DNA of 11,465 nucleotides from an uncultured Lachnospiraceae bacterium (GTDB taxonomy: Bacteria; Bacillota; Clostridia; Lachnospirales; Lachnospiraceae): contig CAJTLB010000011.1 in the NCBI GenBank assembly GCA_910577045.1, positions 1 through 11,465 of the forward strand. The letters run 5' to 3'. The position numbers and the translations under genes are program-made. The notes under the pieces are model-generated. The model was given only the letters and a program-made list of their open reading frames with translations, made no database searches and had not been told where the DNA came from. Each line of letters opens with the position of its first letter. Within the stretch, counting starts at the first letter, position 1. Positions 1 through 6,517 of this stretch are shown piece after piece.

Positions 1-30
1 AAAAAGTATACTTTTTCGGAGTGGTTTTTT
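1..30 (+). terminator. Right half of a probable rho-independent terminator of the upstream gene
   Basis: The window opens inside a palindromic core (AAAAAGTATACTTTTT, 1-16), followed by CGGAGTGG (17-24) and a run of six T (25-30). This is the shape of the 3' arm and U-tract of an intrinsic terminator. The matching left arm, predicted to read CCACTCCG, would lie just before base 1 and cannot be seen. It would terminate the previous transcription unit, which fits a new operon starting at 316. Only half is visible, hence moderate confidence. Confidence 0.55.
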
Positions 31-112
31 CTTATGCTATTTTACCATATTTTACGGATTTTGCAAGGGGTTTTTTTAAGGAAAATTGTACAACTTGCAC
101 AAAGGATAGTGG

Positions 113-140
113 ATTCTCAAAAAGTATACTTTTTGAGAAT
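113..140. repeat. Perfect 28-bp palindrome
   Basis: Bases 113-140 equal their own reverse complement: arms beginning ATTCTC surround the same 16-bp core (AAAAAGTATACTTTTT) seen at 1-16. As RNA it would form a 12-bp stem with a TATA loop. Neither strand has a T-tract after it, so it is not a standard terminator. It could be an operator for a dimeric regulator, a transcript-stabilising hairpin, or a member of a dispersed intergenic palindrome family. The sequence alone does not decide. Confidence 0.8.
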
Positions 141-245
141 GGAAAGGTATAAGGGAAAATAGATAGGAATTAGCTGGTTTTTAGGAGCTGGCTAACAGGT
201 ACAGCGCCACCTTAAGAGAGAATCTTTTAAAGAAGCCATATAAAA

Positions 246-295
246 AGTTATATAGAGTTATATAAGGTTATATAAAGCCATATAGGATATATGGC
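246..295. repeat. 10-bp tandem repeats and terminal hairpin before the first gene
   Basis: Four successive 10-base units begin at 246, 256, 266 and 276: AGTTATATAG, AGTTATATAA, GGTTATATAA and AGCCATATAG. A related unit, AGCCATATAA, sits upstream at 234-243. The last unit runs into GATATATGGC (286-295), so GCCATATA (277-284) and TATATGGC (288-295) form an 8-bp stem with a GGA loop. The array ends eight bases before the ribosome binding site of the first gene. The 10-base period is close to one helical turn, and every T-type unit contains TATATA, a possible -10 element. Confidence 0.7.
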
Positions 296-303
296 AGTTG
301 CGC

Positions 304-308
304 TGGGA
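304..308 (+). promoter_or_regulatory. Ribosome binding site deciding the first gene's start
   Basis: GGGAG lies seven bases before the ATG at 316. The in-frame TTG at 298 is upstream of this site and has no comparable site of its own, so 316 is preferred. Confidence 0.65.
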
Positions 309-315
309 GTTATTG

Positions 316-1491
316 ATGGAGAAGGAAAAGGTATTAATTATAGCGACAGTCAGCGGGTTTGCTGCACAATTTGAGATGAATAATATACATATCCTTCAAA
401 GTTTAGGATATGAAGTGCATTATGCTGCTAATTTTTATAACCCACATTATGGGAAGGATAACCAAAGGCTAGAGGGGACAGGCATTATATGCCATCAAGT
501 AGATTTTGCACGTTCTCCTTTTTGTATTAAGGAAAACGGGAAGGCATATAGGCAGCTTAAGAAGTTAATGAAGGAGTGTACGTTTGGGATTATACATTGC
601 CATACTCCAGTAGGAGGGGCGTTGGGAAGGATAGTGGGTAGGAAATACCGCAAAGATGGGACAAAGGTATTATATACGGCCCATGGGTTCCATTTTTTCC
701 AAGGGGCGCCTTTATGGAATTGGTTACTTTATTTTCCAATAGAGTGGCTGCTTGCCAAGGATACAGACGTTTTAATTACTATAAATGAGGAGGATTATAG
801 ACGGGCAAAGAAATATCTGGCGGCTAAAAATAGGAGTATAGAAAAAGTCCAGGGAGTAGGGATTGATATAGAAGAATATCAAACCTATAAACTGGATAAA
901 GGAAAAAAGAGGAAAGAATTAGGAATATTGCCAGATCAATATCTACTGATTAGCATAGGGGAATTAACTAAAAGGAAAAACCACCAGATTGTAATAAAAG
1001 CACTTGGCCTTATAAAGAAGGAATGTAGGGAAAAGAAAATCAAATATTTGATTTGTGGAGAAGGGCCAGAAAGAAAGCGGTTAGAAAGGTTAATTAGAAA
1101 GGAAGGGCTAGAAGAGGTAGTGTTGCTTTCTGGATACCGTATGGACACAAAGGAATTGTTAAAAATATCAGATTGTTTTCTATTCCCATCAAAGCAGGAA
1201 GGGCTTCCAGTAGCTTTAATGGAGGCAATGGCAGTAGGGGTTCCAGTGGTATGTTCCAATATAAGGGGGAACAAAGATTTGGTTTTAAAAGGAAAATGGT
1301 TAGTAGAACAATCTCCAAAAGCTTATAAAGAGGCAATTATAGAAGTAATGAAGGAAAAACAAGGATATACAACATTATCTGCCTCTTGTGATAGAAAAGC
1401 AGTAGAAAAGGAATATAGAAGAATTTATATGCAGGTTAAGAAAGATAGAGAATTATGGCAGAGAAAAGAAAAGAAAATACAACATATATAA
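316..1491 (+). CDS. GT4-family glycosyltransferase (EpsD/CapM-like)
   Basis: This is a cytoplasmic retaining GT-B glycosyltransferase of 391 residues, which should transfer a sugar from a nucleotide donor to a lipid-linked growing glycan. The N-terminal acceptor half carries HCHTP (94-98) and TAHGFHFF (from about 121), typical of EpsD/CapM-type family 4 enzymes. The C-terminal donor half has SIGELTKRKNH, CGEGPE and the EX7E motif (E295 and E303, in QEGLPVALMEA). Length is normal for GT4. The ATG at 316 has a good upstream site; a TTG six codons earlier does not. Its 3' end overlaps the permease gene by 37 bp, suggesting translational coupling. Donor and linkage cannot be read from sequence. 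As the first gene, it may make an early linkage of the repeat, but that is inference. Confidence 0.85.
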   Translation: MEKEKVLIIATVSGFAAQFEMNNIHILQSLGYEVHYAANFYNPHYGKDNQRLEGTGIICHQVDFARSPFCIKENGKAYRQLKKLMKECTFGIIHCHTPVGGALGRIVGRKYRKDGTKVLYTAHGFHFFQGAPLWNWLLYFPIEWLLAKDTDVLITINEEDYRRAKKYLAAKNRSIEKVQGVGIDIEEYQTYKLDKGKKRKELGILPDQYLLISIGELTKRKNHQIVIKALGLIKKECREKKIKYLICGEGPERKRLERLIRKEGLEEVVLLSGYRMDTKELLKISDCFLFPSKQEGLPVALMEAMAVGVPVVCSNIRGNKDLVLKGKWLVEQSPKAYKEAIIEVMKEKQGYTTLSASCDRKAVEKEYRRIYMQVKKDRELWQRKEKKIQHI

Positions 1492-2900
1492 AACAATATT
1501 TTATAGTGATGATCTTATATTTTATAGTAATGGCACTTGTATATGTGGCAGGTGGGAAAGAGTTCCATATCCGGGAATCTAGATATTCTATAGAAGAGTT
1601 TCCAGCAGATAATATTGTAGGGGATATTACAATAGGTAGGAATATAGAACAAATTTGGCTTAATAGGGTAAATTACATAGAAGAAATTGGGGTAATGCTG
1701 TCAAATTATAATAAAGAAATTAGTGGGAATATCCATCTCAAACTTTGGAGGGAGGATACAGGGGATCTTTTAGCTGAAAAAATAGTATTGCCAGAAGAAA
1801 TTGGGTTAAATCAATATAGTATATTGAAATTGGATAAAACAGAAAAGATGGAAAGTGTAGTGCTTAGGCTTTCTGTTACATCAGATAATGGGGAAATAGG
1901 TTTAGTCCCAACAGCTCTTTATCAATCCCAAAAGGAAATAGAAGATGGGATATTTCGGATTGATGGGAAGGAAGTGAGTGGGGCTTTATGTATAGCAGTC
2001 CATGGAAAGGAAGAAATATGGACAGGAAGCCATTATAAAAGCATAATTTTATGTGGATGGCTGTTTTTTAGTTTGTGTTATTTTATTGCTGCATGGAGGT
2101 ATTATCATGGAAAAAAGGAACCATTTTTTTCTACTATGGCAGCATTAAAGAAATATGGGTTTTTAATGGAACAGTTGGTTGGGCGGGATTTTAAGGTAAG
2201 GTATAAACGTTCTATGCTAGGGATTTTTTGGAGCTTTTTAAATCCTCTTTTAACTATGACCGTACAATATATTGTATTTTCCCAGTTGTTTAAATCGGAT
2301 ATTGAAAATTTCCAACTTTATCTATTATCTGGGCTTGTAATGTTTAATTTTTTTAATGAGGCAGTAGGGCAGTCACTTGGTTCTATTGTTTATAATGCAC
2401 CTTTAATTACAAAAGTCTATGTGCCAAAGTATATTTATCCCATAACGAAGGTATTGTCTTCTGCTATTAACTTTTTAATATCCATGGTTCCGCTTTTCCT
2501 TGTAATAGTGGTGACAAGGGAGCCAATAACAAAGGCCTTCCTTATGATTCCTTTTGTTATGGCATGTATTATTTTATTTACTATTGGCGTGGGAATGTTA
2601 TTATCAGCCCTTATGGTATTTTTCCGCGATATACAATTTTTATGGGGGATTATTAGTTTATTGTGGCTTTATATGACACCATTGTTTTATCCAGAGACAA
2701 TACTGGCACCAAAGTATCAATGGATTTTTGATTATAATGCGATGCACTATTATATTAAATTTTTGCGGAAAATTGTGTTAGACGGGGTATCGCCAGAGCC
2801 TATTATGTATGTACAATGTGTGTTGTTTTCATTAGGGGCACTATTGATTGGCGGAGTAGTATTTAAAAAGACGCAGGATAAATTTGTAATGAATATTTGA
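1455..2900 (+). CDS. ABC-2 polysaccharide export permease (Wzm-like) with extra N-terminal extracytoplasmic module
   Basis: Membrane subunit of an ABC glycan exporter, 481 residues. Residues about 231-481 are a complete Wzm/RgpC-type permease: an amphipathic entry helix (FLMEQLVGRDFKVRYKRS), then SMLGIFWSFLNPLLTM and several hydrophobic helices, ending FKKTQDKFVMNI. That part alone matches the usual family length of about 250-270. It is preceded by some 230 additional residues: one membrane helix (about 14-33), a polar region rich in alternating hydrophobic residues (about 35-192) that reads like a beta-sandwich and should lie outside the membrane, and a second helix (about 195-215). The start codon at 1455 lies inside the preceding gene with only a weak purine-rich site, so translation is probably coupled. 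The ATPase follows after 8 bp. The export role is well supported; the function of the extra module is unknown. Confidence 0.87.
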   Translation: MAEKRKENTTYIKQYFIVMILYFIVMALVYVAGGKEFHIRESRYSIEEFPADNIVGDITIGRNIEQIWLNRVNYIEEIGVMLSNYNKEISGNIHLKLWREDTGDLLAEKIVLPEEIGLNQYSILKLDKTEKMESVVLRLSVTSDNGEIGLVPTALYQSQKEIEDGIFRIDGKEVSGALCIAVHGKEEIWTGSHYKSIILCGWLFFSLCYFIAAWRYYHGKKEPFFSTMAALKKYGFLMEQLVGRDFKVRYKRSMLGIFWSFLNPLLTMTVQYIVFSQLFKSDIENFQLYLLSGLVMFNFFNEAVGQSLGSIVYNAPLITKVYVPKYIYPITKVLSSAINFLISMVPLFLVIVVTREPITKAFLMIPFVMACIILFTIGVGMLLSALMVFFRDIQFLWGIISLLWLYMTPLFYPETILAPKYQWIFDYNAMHYYIKFLRKIVLDGVSPEPIMYVQCVLFSLGALLIGGVVFKKTQDKFVMNI

Positions 2901-2905
2901 GGGAG
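2899..2905 (+). promoter_or_regulatory. Ribosome binding site deciding the ATPase start
   Basis: GAGGGAG lies just upstream of the ATG at 2909 and overlaps the permease stop. The in-frame TTG at 2897 overlaps and precedes this site and lacks one of its own. Confidence 0.7.
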
Positions 2906-2908
2906 CCT

Positions 2909-3643
2909 ATGTCCAAGAAAATAGTAGAAGTAAAGAATGTATCTATGCAGTTTAAGCTAGAGCAGAATAAAGTAAAATCTTTAAAAGGGTTTTTTGTGGC
3001 TGCATTACAAAAACAAATAAAATATGAAGAATTTAGGGCTTTAGAGGATATTAGCTTTTCCGTTAAAAAAGGAGAAGTAATTGGGATTATTGGAAGGAAT
3101 GGGGCAGGAAAAAGCACATTACTAAAAATTATATCAGGCATTATGAAGCCAACCAAAGGAGAAGTTTTGGTAAGGGGAAATATAGTGCCAATGCTAGAGC
3201 TTGGTTCAGGTTTTGACTATGAATTAACAGGAAGAGAAAATATTTTTTTAAATGGTGCAATCCTTGGGTATTCGAAGGAATATTTAAAAGGAAAATATAA
3301 TGAAATTGTGGGTTTTTCAGAATTAGAAAAATTTATTAATACTCCAATTCGAAATTATTCTTCTGGTATGATGATGCGGTTGGCATTTTCGATTGCAACA
3401 GTAGTGAATCCTGAAATTTTGATTGTAGATGAGATTTTATCTGTAGGAGATGCTAGTTTCCAAGAAAAGAGCCGTGCTAGGATGCTGGAGTTAATGAGTG
3501 GTGGAACTACTGTATTTTTTGTTTCTCATGATATTACACAAATAGAAACGATGTGTAACCGGGTGGTATGGTTACAAGATGGAAGAATAAAAATGGTAGG
3601 AAATACAGCAGCCGTATGCGAAGCATACAGCAATGGCATATAA
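2909..3643 (+). CDS. ABC transporter ATPase for polysaccharide export (Wzt/TagH-like)
   Basis: Nucleotide-binding subunit, 244 residues, that should pair with the permease encoded just before it and drive glycan export. All ABC motifs are visible: Walker A GRNGAGKST (62-70), the family-typical ELGSGFDYELTGRENI (97-112), signature YSSGM (150-154), Walker B ILIVDE (170-175), the SVGDASFQEKS stretch after it, and the switch His in FVSHD (H207). The protein ends soon after the catalytic core. It therefore lacks the C-terminal glycan-binding domain found in the longer Wzt proteins of some O-antigen systems, and is close in length to RgpD- or KpsT-like ATPases. The start is set at the ATG at 2909. 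The stop is followed within 15 bp by the next gene. Confidence 0.93.
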   Translation: MSKKIVEVKNVSMQFKLEQNKVKSLKGFFVAALQKQIKYEEFRALEDISFSVKKGEVIGIIGRNGAGKSTLLKIISGIMKPTKGEVLVRGNIVPMLELGSGFDYELTGRENIFLNGAILGYSKEYLKGKYNEIVGFSELEKFINTPIRNYSSGMMMRLAFSIATVVNPEILIVDEILSVGDASFQEKSRARMLELMSGGTTVFFVSHDITQIETMCNRVVWLQDGRIKMVGNTAAVCEAYSNGI

Positions 3644-3658
3644 GGAGCAGTATAGTAT

Positions 3659-5518
3659 ATGGCAGATATTAAAATCCTGGTTTCCTGTCATAAGGAAAGC
3701 TATGTACCAGAAAGTAAATTTTTATATCCAATTCAAGTAGGGACAGAAATTTCTAATAAGAAATATAAAACTAGTTATTATGATAACCAAGGCGATCATA
3801 TATCAGGAGAAAATAAATTTTATTGTGAATTAACGGCCCAATATTGGGCTTGGAAACAGCTTAAGGCAGAATATTATGGATTTTTCCACTATAGAAGATA
3901 TATGGTTTTTCAAAAAGAATATCCAGTTGGGGCAGATGGGAGACTACCTGTTAAAAGTTGGCGGCCTTATACAGAGGCAGAAAATATAAGGGAATGGGAA
4001 TATTCCGATAAAACGTTAGAAGAAATAATAACAAAATACGATATTCTTACTGTTTTGCGCGAACCAATGAAGGTAAGTGTATATGAGCAATATTGCCAAT
4101 TCCATAAAAAAGAAGATATAGATCGGATGCTTCATTTACTAAAGCAGATGTATCCTAAATATCAGGAAGCAGCAGAAGAATATATGGCTTCCAAAGAGCA
4201 TTATTTTTTAAATATGTATATTATGAAAAAAGAACTATTTTATGCCTATATGGAATGGCTATTTCCCTTATTGGAAGCATTTAAGGCATCTACAGATTTT
4301 TCAGAATATAGTGAACAAGAATGCCGGGCACCTGCTTTTTTAGCAGAAAGGCTTTTTGGCATTTATTTTACCCATATAAAAAAACAGAAGAAAAAAAAGT
4401 GTTGTGAGCTTCCCTATCAAATTTTTAACGATACAGAACCATATCCTTGTATAAACCCTATATATCCAGAAGGAAGCATAAACTTGGTGATGGCATCAGA
4501 TAATTCGTTTTCTCCTTATCTTGGTGTACTAATACAAAGTATTGTGGATTGTGCATTAGAAGAAAATGTGTATGACATAGTGATTTTGCATAGGCAGATT
4601 ACAGAAGAAAACCAGAAAAGAATTTTAAGGATAAAAAGGGAAAAAGAAAATATTTCTATACGTTTTTGTAATATTTCAGATTATGTAGCAAAAATTCCCT
4701 TTCAAGTACACCATCATTTTTCAGTGGAAACTTTTTACCGTTATTTTATCCCAGCGGTAATGAAGGAATATCAGAAAGTATTGTATTTAGATGTAGATAT
4801 AGTGGTAAAAAAAGATATTGCAGGATTATTCCAAGAGGATATAACAGGCTATGCACTGGCAGCGGTAAAAGATGTAGATGTAATAGGAAGTGCAAAAGTA
4901 GAGAAAGATGTAAGGAAATATTTAGAAAAGGAACTTAAGTTAAAAGAGGTTAGGTCTTATTTTCAAGCAGGCGTATTACTTATAAACCTAGATGAGATAA
5001 AAAAATACCCTGTTTCTAAATTAATAGAGATTACATTAAAAAAGACGTGGAGGATGTTAGACCAAGATGTTTTAAATATGGTTTTCCAAGGGAAAGTAAA
5101 GGCTCTTCCACAGAATTGGAATGTACTAATAAATTGGAAGTATGGAGGGCGGTCACGTATTGACATTATAAAAAATGCCCCATTTTCTTTATGGAAGGAA
5201 TATCAAGATGCAAGAAAACAACCATATATAATTCATTATGCTGGCGCGTGGAAACCATGGAATATGCCAAGCTGTGATTATGCAGAGGAGTTTTGGGATT
5301 ATGCAAGGAAAACGCCATTTTATGAAAGTATTCTTTGTGAAACAATAGTAAGCAGGAAATATACTAGCATAACAGAAGAAAATAGTAATAAAAGGATTTT
5401 CCGCCTTAGGCCAACTAAGTTAGAAGTTGCAGTAGATATGAAGAAAATTAACAAGTTAATGCCACCAGGTTCTAAGCGGCGGGTATGGGTGAGGCAGTTA
5501 TTTAAAAAATTTTTATAA
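3659..5518 (+). CDS. Two-domain glycosyltransferase: DUF4422 plus GT8
   Basis: A 619-residue cytoplasmic enzyme with two catalytic-looking modules. The N-terminal DUF4422 domain (about 4-250) shows ILVSCHKESY (6-15), NQGDHIS (43-49), YCELTAQYWAWK (55-66) and FFHYRRYM (75-82). From memory, some DUF4422 proteins of pneumococcal capsule loci are galactofuranosyltransferases, which would fit the glf gene downstream, but this needs checking. The C-terminal GT8 domain starts near INLVMASDNSF (from 274) and keeps the metal-binding DVD (378-380), FQAGVLLINL, DQD (468-470) and HYAGAWKPW (from H526), so it should be active with a UDP-sugar. The C-terminus carries a basic tail, MPPGSKRRVWVR (601-612), shared with the paralogue at 6518. 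AAGGAG lies 11 bases before the ATG. Having two transferase domains, it could add two sugars in turn. Confidence 0.85.
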   Translation: MADIKILVSCHKESYVPESKFLYPIQVGTEISNKKYKTSYYDNQGDHISGENKFYCELTAQYWAWKQLKAEYYGFFHYRRYMVFQKEYPVGADGRLPVKSWRPYTEAENIREWEYSDKTLEEIITKYDILTVLREPMKVSVYEQYCQFHKKEDIDRMLHLLKQMYPKYQEAAEEYMASKEHYFLNMYIMKKELFYAYMEWLFPLLEAFKASTDFSEYSEQECRAPAFLAERLFGIYFTHIKKQKKKKCCELPYQIFNDTEPYPCINPIYPEGSINLVMASDNSFSPYLGVLIQSIVDCALEENVYDIVILHRQITEENQKRILRIKREKENISIRFCNISDYVAKIPFQVHHHFSVETFYRYFIPAVMKEYQKVLYLDVDIVVKKDIAGLFQEDITGYALAAVKDVDVIGSAKVEKDVRKYLEKELKLKEVRSYFQAGVLLINLDEIKKYPVSKLIEITLKKTWRMLDQDVLNMVFQGKVKALPQNWNVLINWKYGGRSRIDIIKNAPFSLWKEYQDARKQPYIIHYAGAWKPWNMPSCDYAEEFWDYARKTPFYESILCETIVSRKYTSITEENSNKRIFRLRPTKLEVAVDMKKINKLMPPGSKRRVWVRQLFKKFL

Positions 5519-5531
5519 GGGGGAAGAAAAA

Positions 5532-6503
5532 ATGATATTGGTAACAGGAGGGGCAGGTTATATTGGAAGCCATACAAATAAAGAGCTGCATAAACGAGGC
5601 TACCAAACAGTAGTATATGACAACCTGGTTTATGGGCATAAAGAAAGTGTAAAATGGGGGACGTTAGAAATAGGGGACTTATCAGATAAAGAGCGTTTAG
5701 AATCTGTGTTTAAAAATTATCCTATTGAGGCAGTGATTCATTTTGCTGCCTATGCTTATGTGGGAGAATCTGTAACAGAGCCAGCAAAGTATTATAACAA
5801 TAATGTATGTAATACAATTAACCTCTTGGATATAATGAGGAAATATAACGTAAATTATATAATCTTTTCTTCTACTTGTGCAACTTATGGAATACCAGAG
5901 AAAATGCCAATTACAGAAGATATGCCACAAAATCCAGTAAATCCTTATGGGGCAACGAAAAAAATGGTAGAACGGATTTTAGAAGATTATTATAAGGCAT
6001 ATGGGTTACATTATTGTTGCCTGCGCTATTTTAATGCAGCAGGCGCAGATCCAGATGGAGAAATAGGCGAAAGCCATACGCCAGAAACCCATTTAATCCC
6101 TCTTATTTTAGACGCAGCAAGTGGGAAAAGAGAATCAATAAGTATTTTTGGGACAGATTATCCAACAGAAGATGGTACATGTATAAGGGATTATATCCAT
6201 GTAACAGATTTGGCAGAGGCACATATCCGTGCATTGGAATATTTAAAACAAGGAGGAGAAAGTACTTGCTTTAATTTAGGCAATGGAAATGGGGATTCTG
6301 TGCAACATGTAATCGAAGTTGTAAAACAAGTAACTGGCAAGGAATTTATAGTAAAAGAAGAAAAGCGGCGGGCAGGCGATCCGCCTATGCTTATTGGAAG
6401 CGCAGAAAAAGCAGAAAAAATATTAGGGTGGAAGCCACAATATAAAGAGATAGGAACCATTGTAGAACATGCTTGGAAGTGGCATGAGAAGAAAATGTAT
6501 TAG
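5532..6503 (+). CDS. galE: UDP-glucose 4-epimerase
   Basis: This short-chain-dehydrogenase-type epimerase interconverts UDP-glucose and UDP-galactose with bound NAD, in the cytoplasm. It starts with the NAD-binding GGAGYIGSH (6-14). The catalytic YxxxK is Y139/K143 in NPYGATKK, and the partner Ser/Thr position is T115 in FSSTCATYG. ETHLIPL, FGTDYPTEDGTCIRDYIHV, and FNLGNGNG are all GalE hallmarks. At 323 residues it is near the usual 325-340 and looks intact. A strong site (AAGGGGGA, 5517-5524) overlaps the previous stop. It lies in the operon with glf, so it most likely supplies UDP-galactose for conversion to UDP-galactofuranose. A related activity on the N-acetylated sugars (UDP-GlcNAc/GalNAc) cannot be excluded. 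Confidence 0.93.
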   Translation: MILVTGGAGYIGSHTNKELHKRGYQTVVYDNLVYGHKESVKWGTLEIGDLSDKERLESVFKNYPIEAVIHFAAYAYVGESVTEPAKYYNNNVCNTINLLDIMRKYNVNYIIFSSTCATYGIPEKMPITEDMPQNPVNPYGATKKMVERILEDYYKAYGLHYCCLRYFNAAGADPDGEIGESHTPETHLIPLILDAASGKRESISIFGTDYPTEDGTCIRDYIHVTDLAEAHIRALEYLKQGGESTCFNLGNGNGDSVQHVIEVVKQVTGKEFIVKEEKRRAGDPPMLIGSAEKAEKILGWKPQYKEIGTIVEHAWKWHEKKMY

Positions 6504-6509
6504 GGAGAG
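6502..6509 (+). promoter_or_regulatory. Ribosome binding site deciding the second DUF4422 gene's start
   Basis: AGGGAGAG overlaps the galE stop codon and lies eight bases before the ATG at 6518. The in-frame TTG at 6512 would leave only two bases of spacing, so it is disfavoured. Confidence 0.65.
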
Positions 6510-6517
6510 AGTTGGAA

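Larger units (their letters stand above)
1..315. other. Non-coding leader region upstream of the operon
   Basis: No convincing gene is present on either strand. The region holds the right arm and T-tract of a probable terminator at the left edge, a perfect 28-bp palindrome at 113-140, a weak G/C-rich hairpin around 184-211, a run of 10-bp AT-rich tandem repeats at 246-285 ending in a small hairpin, and the ribosome binding site of the first gene. A clear sigma-A promoter is not obvious. The best guess is TTTAAA at 226-231 followed after 17 bases by TATATA at 249-254, which would put the transcription start near 260, but this is weak. No tRNA, rRNA or CRISPR signal was seen. Confidence 0.7.

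Noticed and set aside
113..140. 28-bp palindrome as a rho-independent terminator
   Set aside because: There is no T-tract following the stem on either strand and the stem is AT-rich, so it is recorded as a palindrome of unknown role.
234..295. CRISPR array or direct-repeat origin
   Set aside because: The units are only 10 bases, contiguous with no spacers, and lie in an operon leader with no cas or replication gene nearby.
298..315. TTG start for the first glycosyltransferase, six codons upstream
   Set aside because: It lies before the GGGAG site that serves the ATG at 316, and the extra residues do not belong to the GT4 fold.
936..1336. Overlapping minus-strand reading frames inside the GT4 gene
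   Set aside because: They are antisense to a clear glycosyltransferase, have no recognisable domain and overlap each other. The same applies to the other minus-strand frames across the window, such as 4963-5166 and 10249-10576.
1455..1491. Frameshift or sequencing error joining the GT4 and permease genes
   Set aside because: The overlap is in a different frame, both proteins have complete conserved domains, and overlaps of this kind are common in coupled operons.
2863..3156. Minus-strand frame across the permease/ATPase junction
   Set aside because: It is antisense to the Walker A coding region and shows no independent coding signal.
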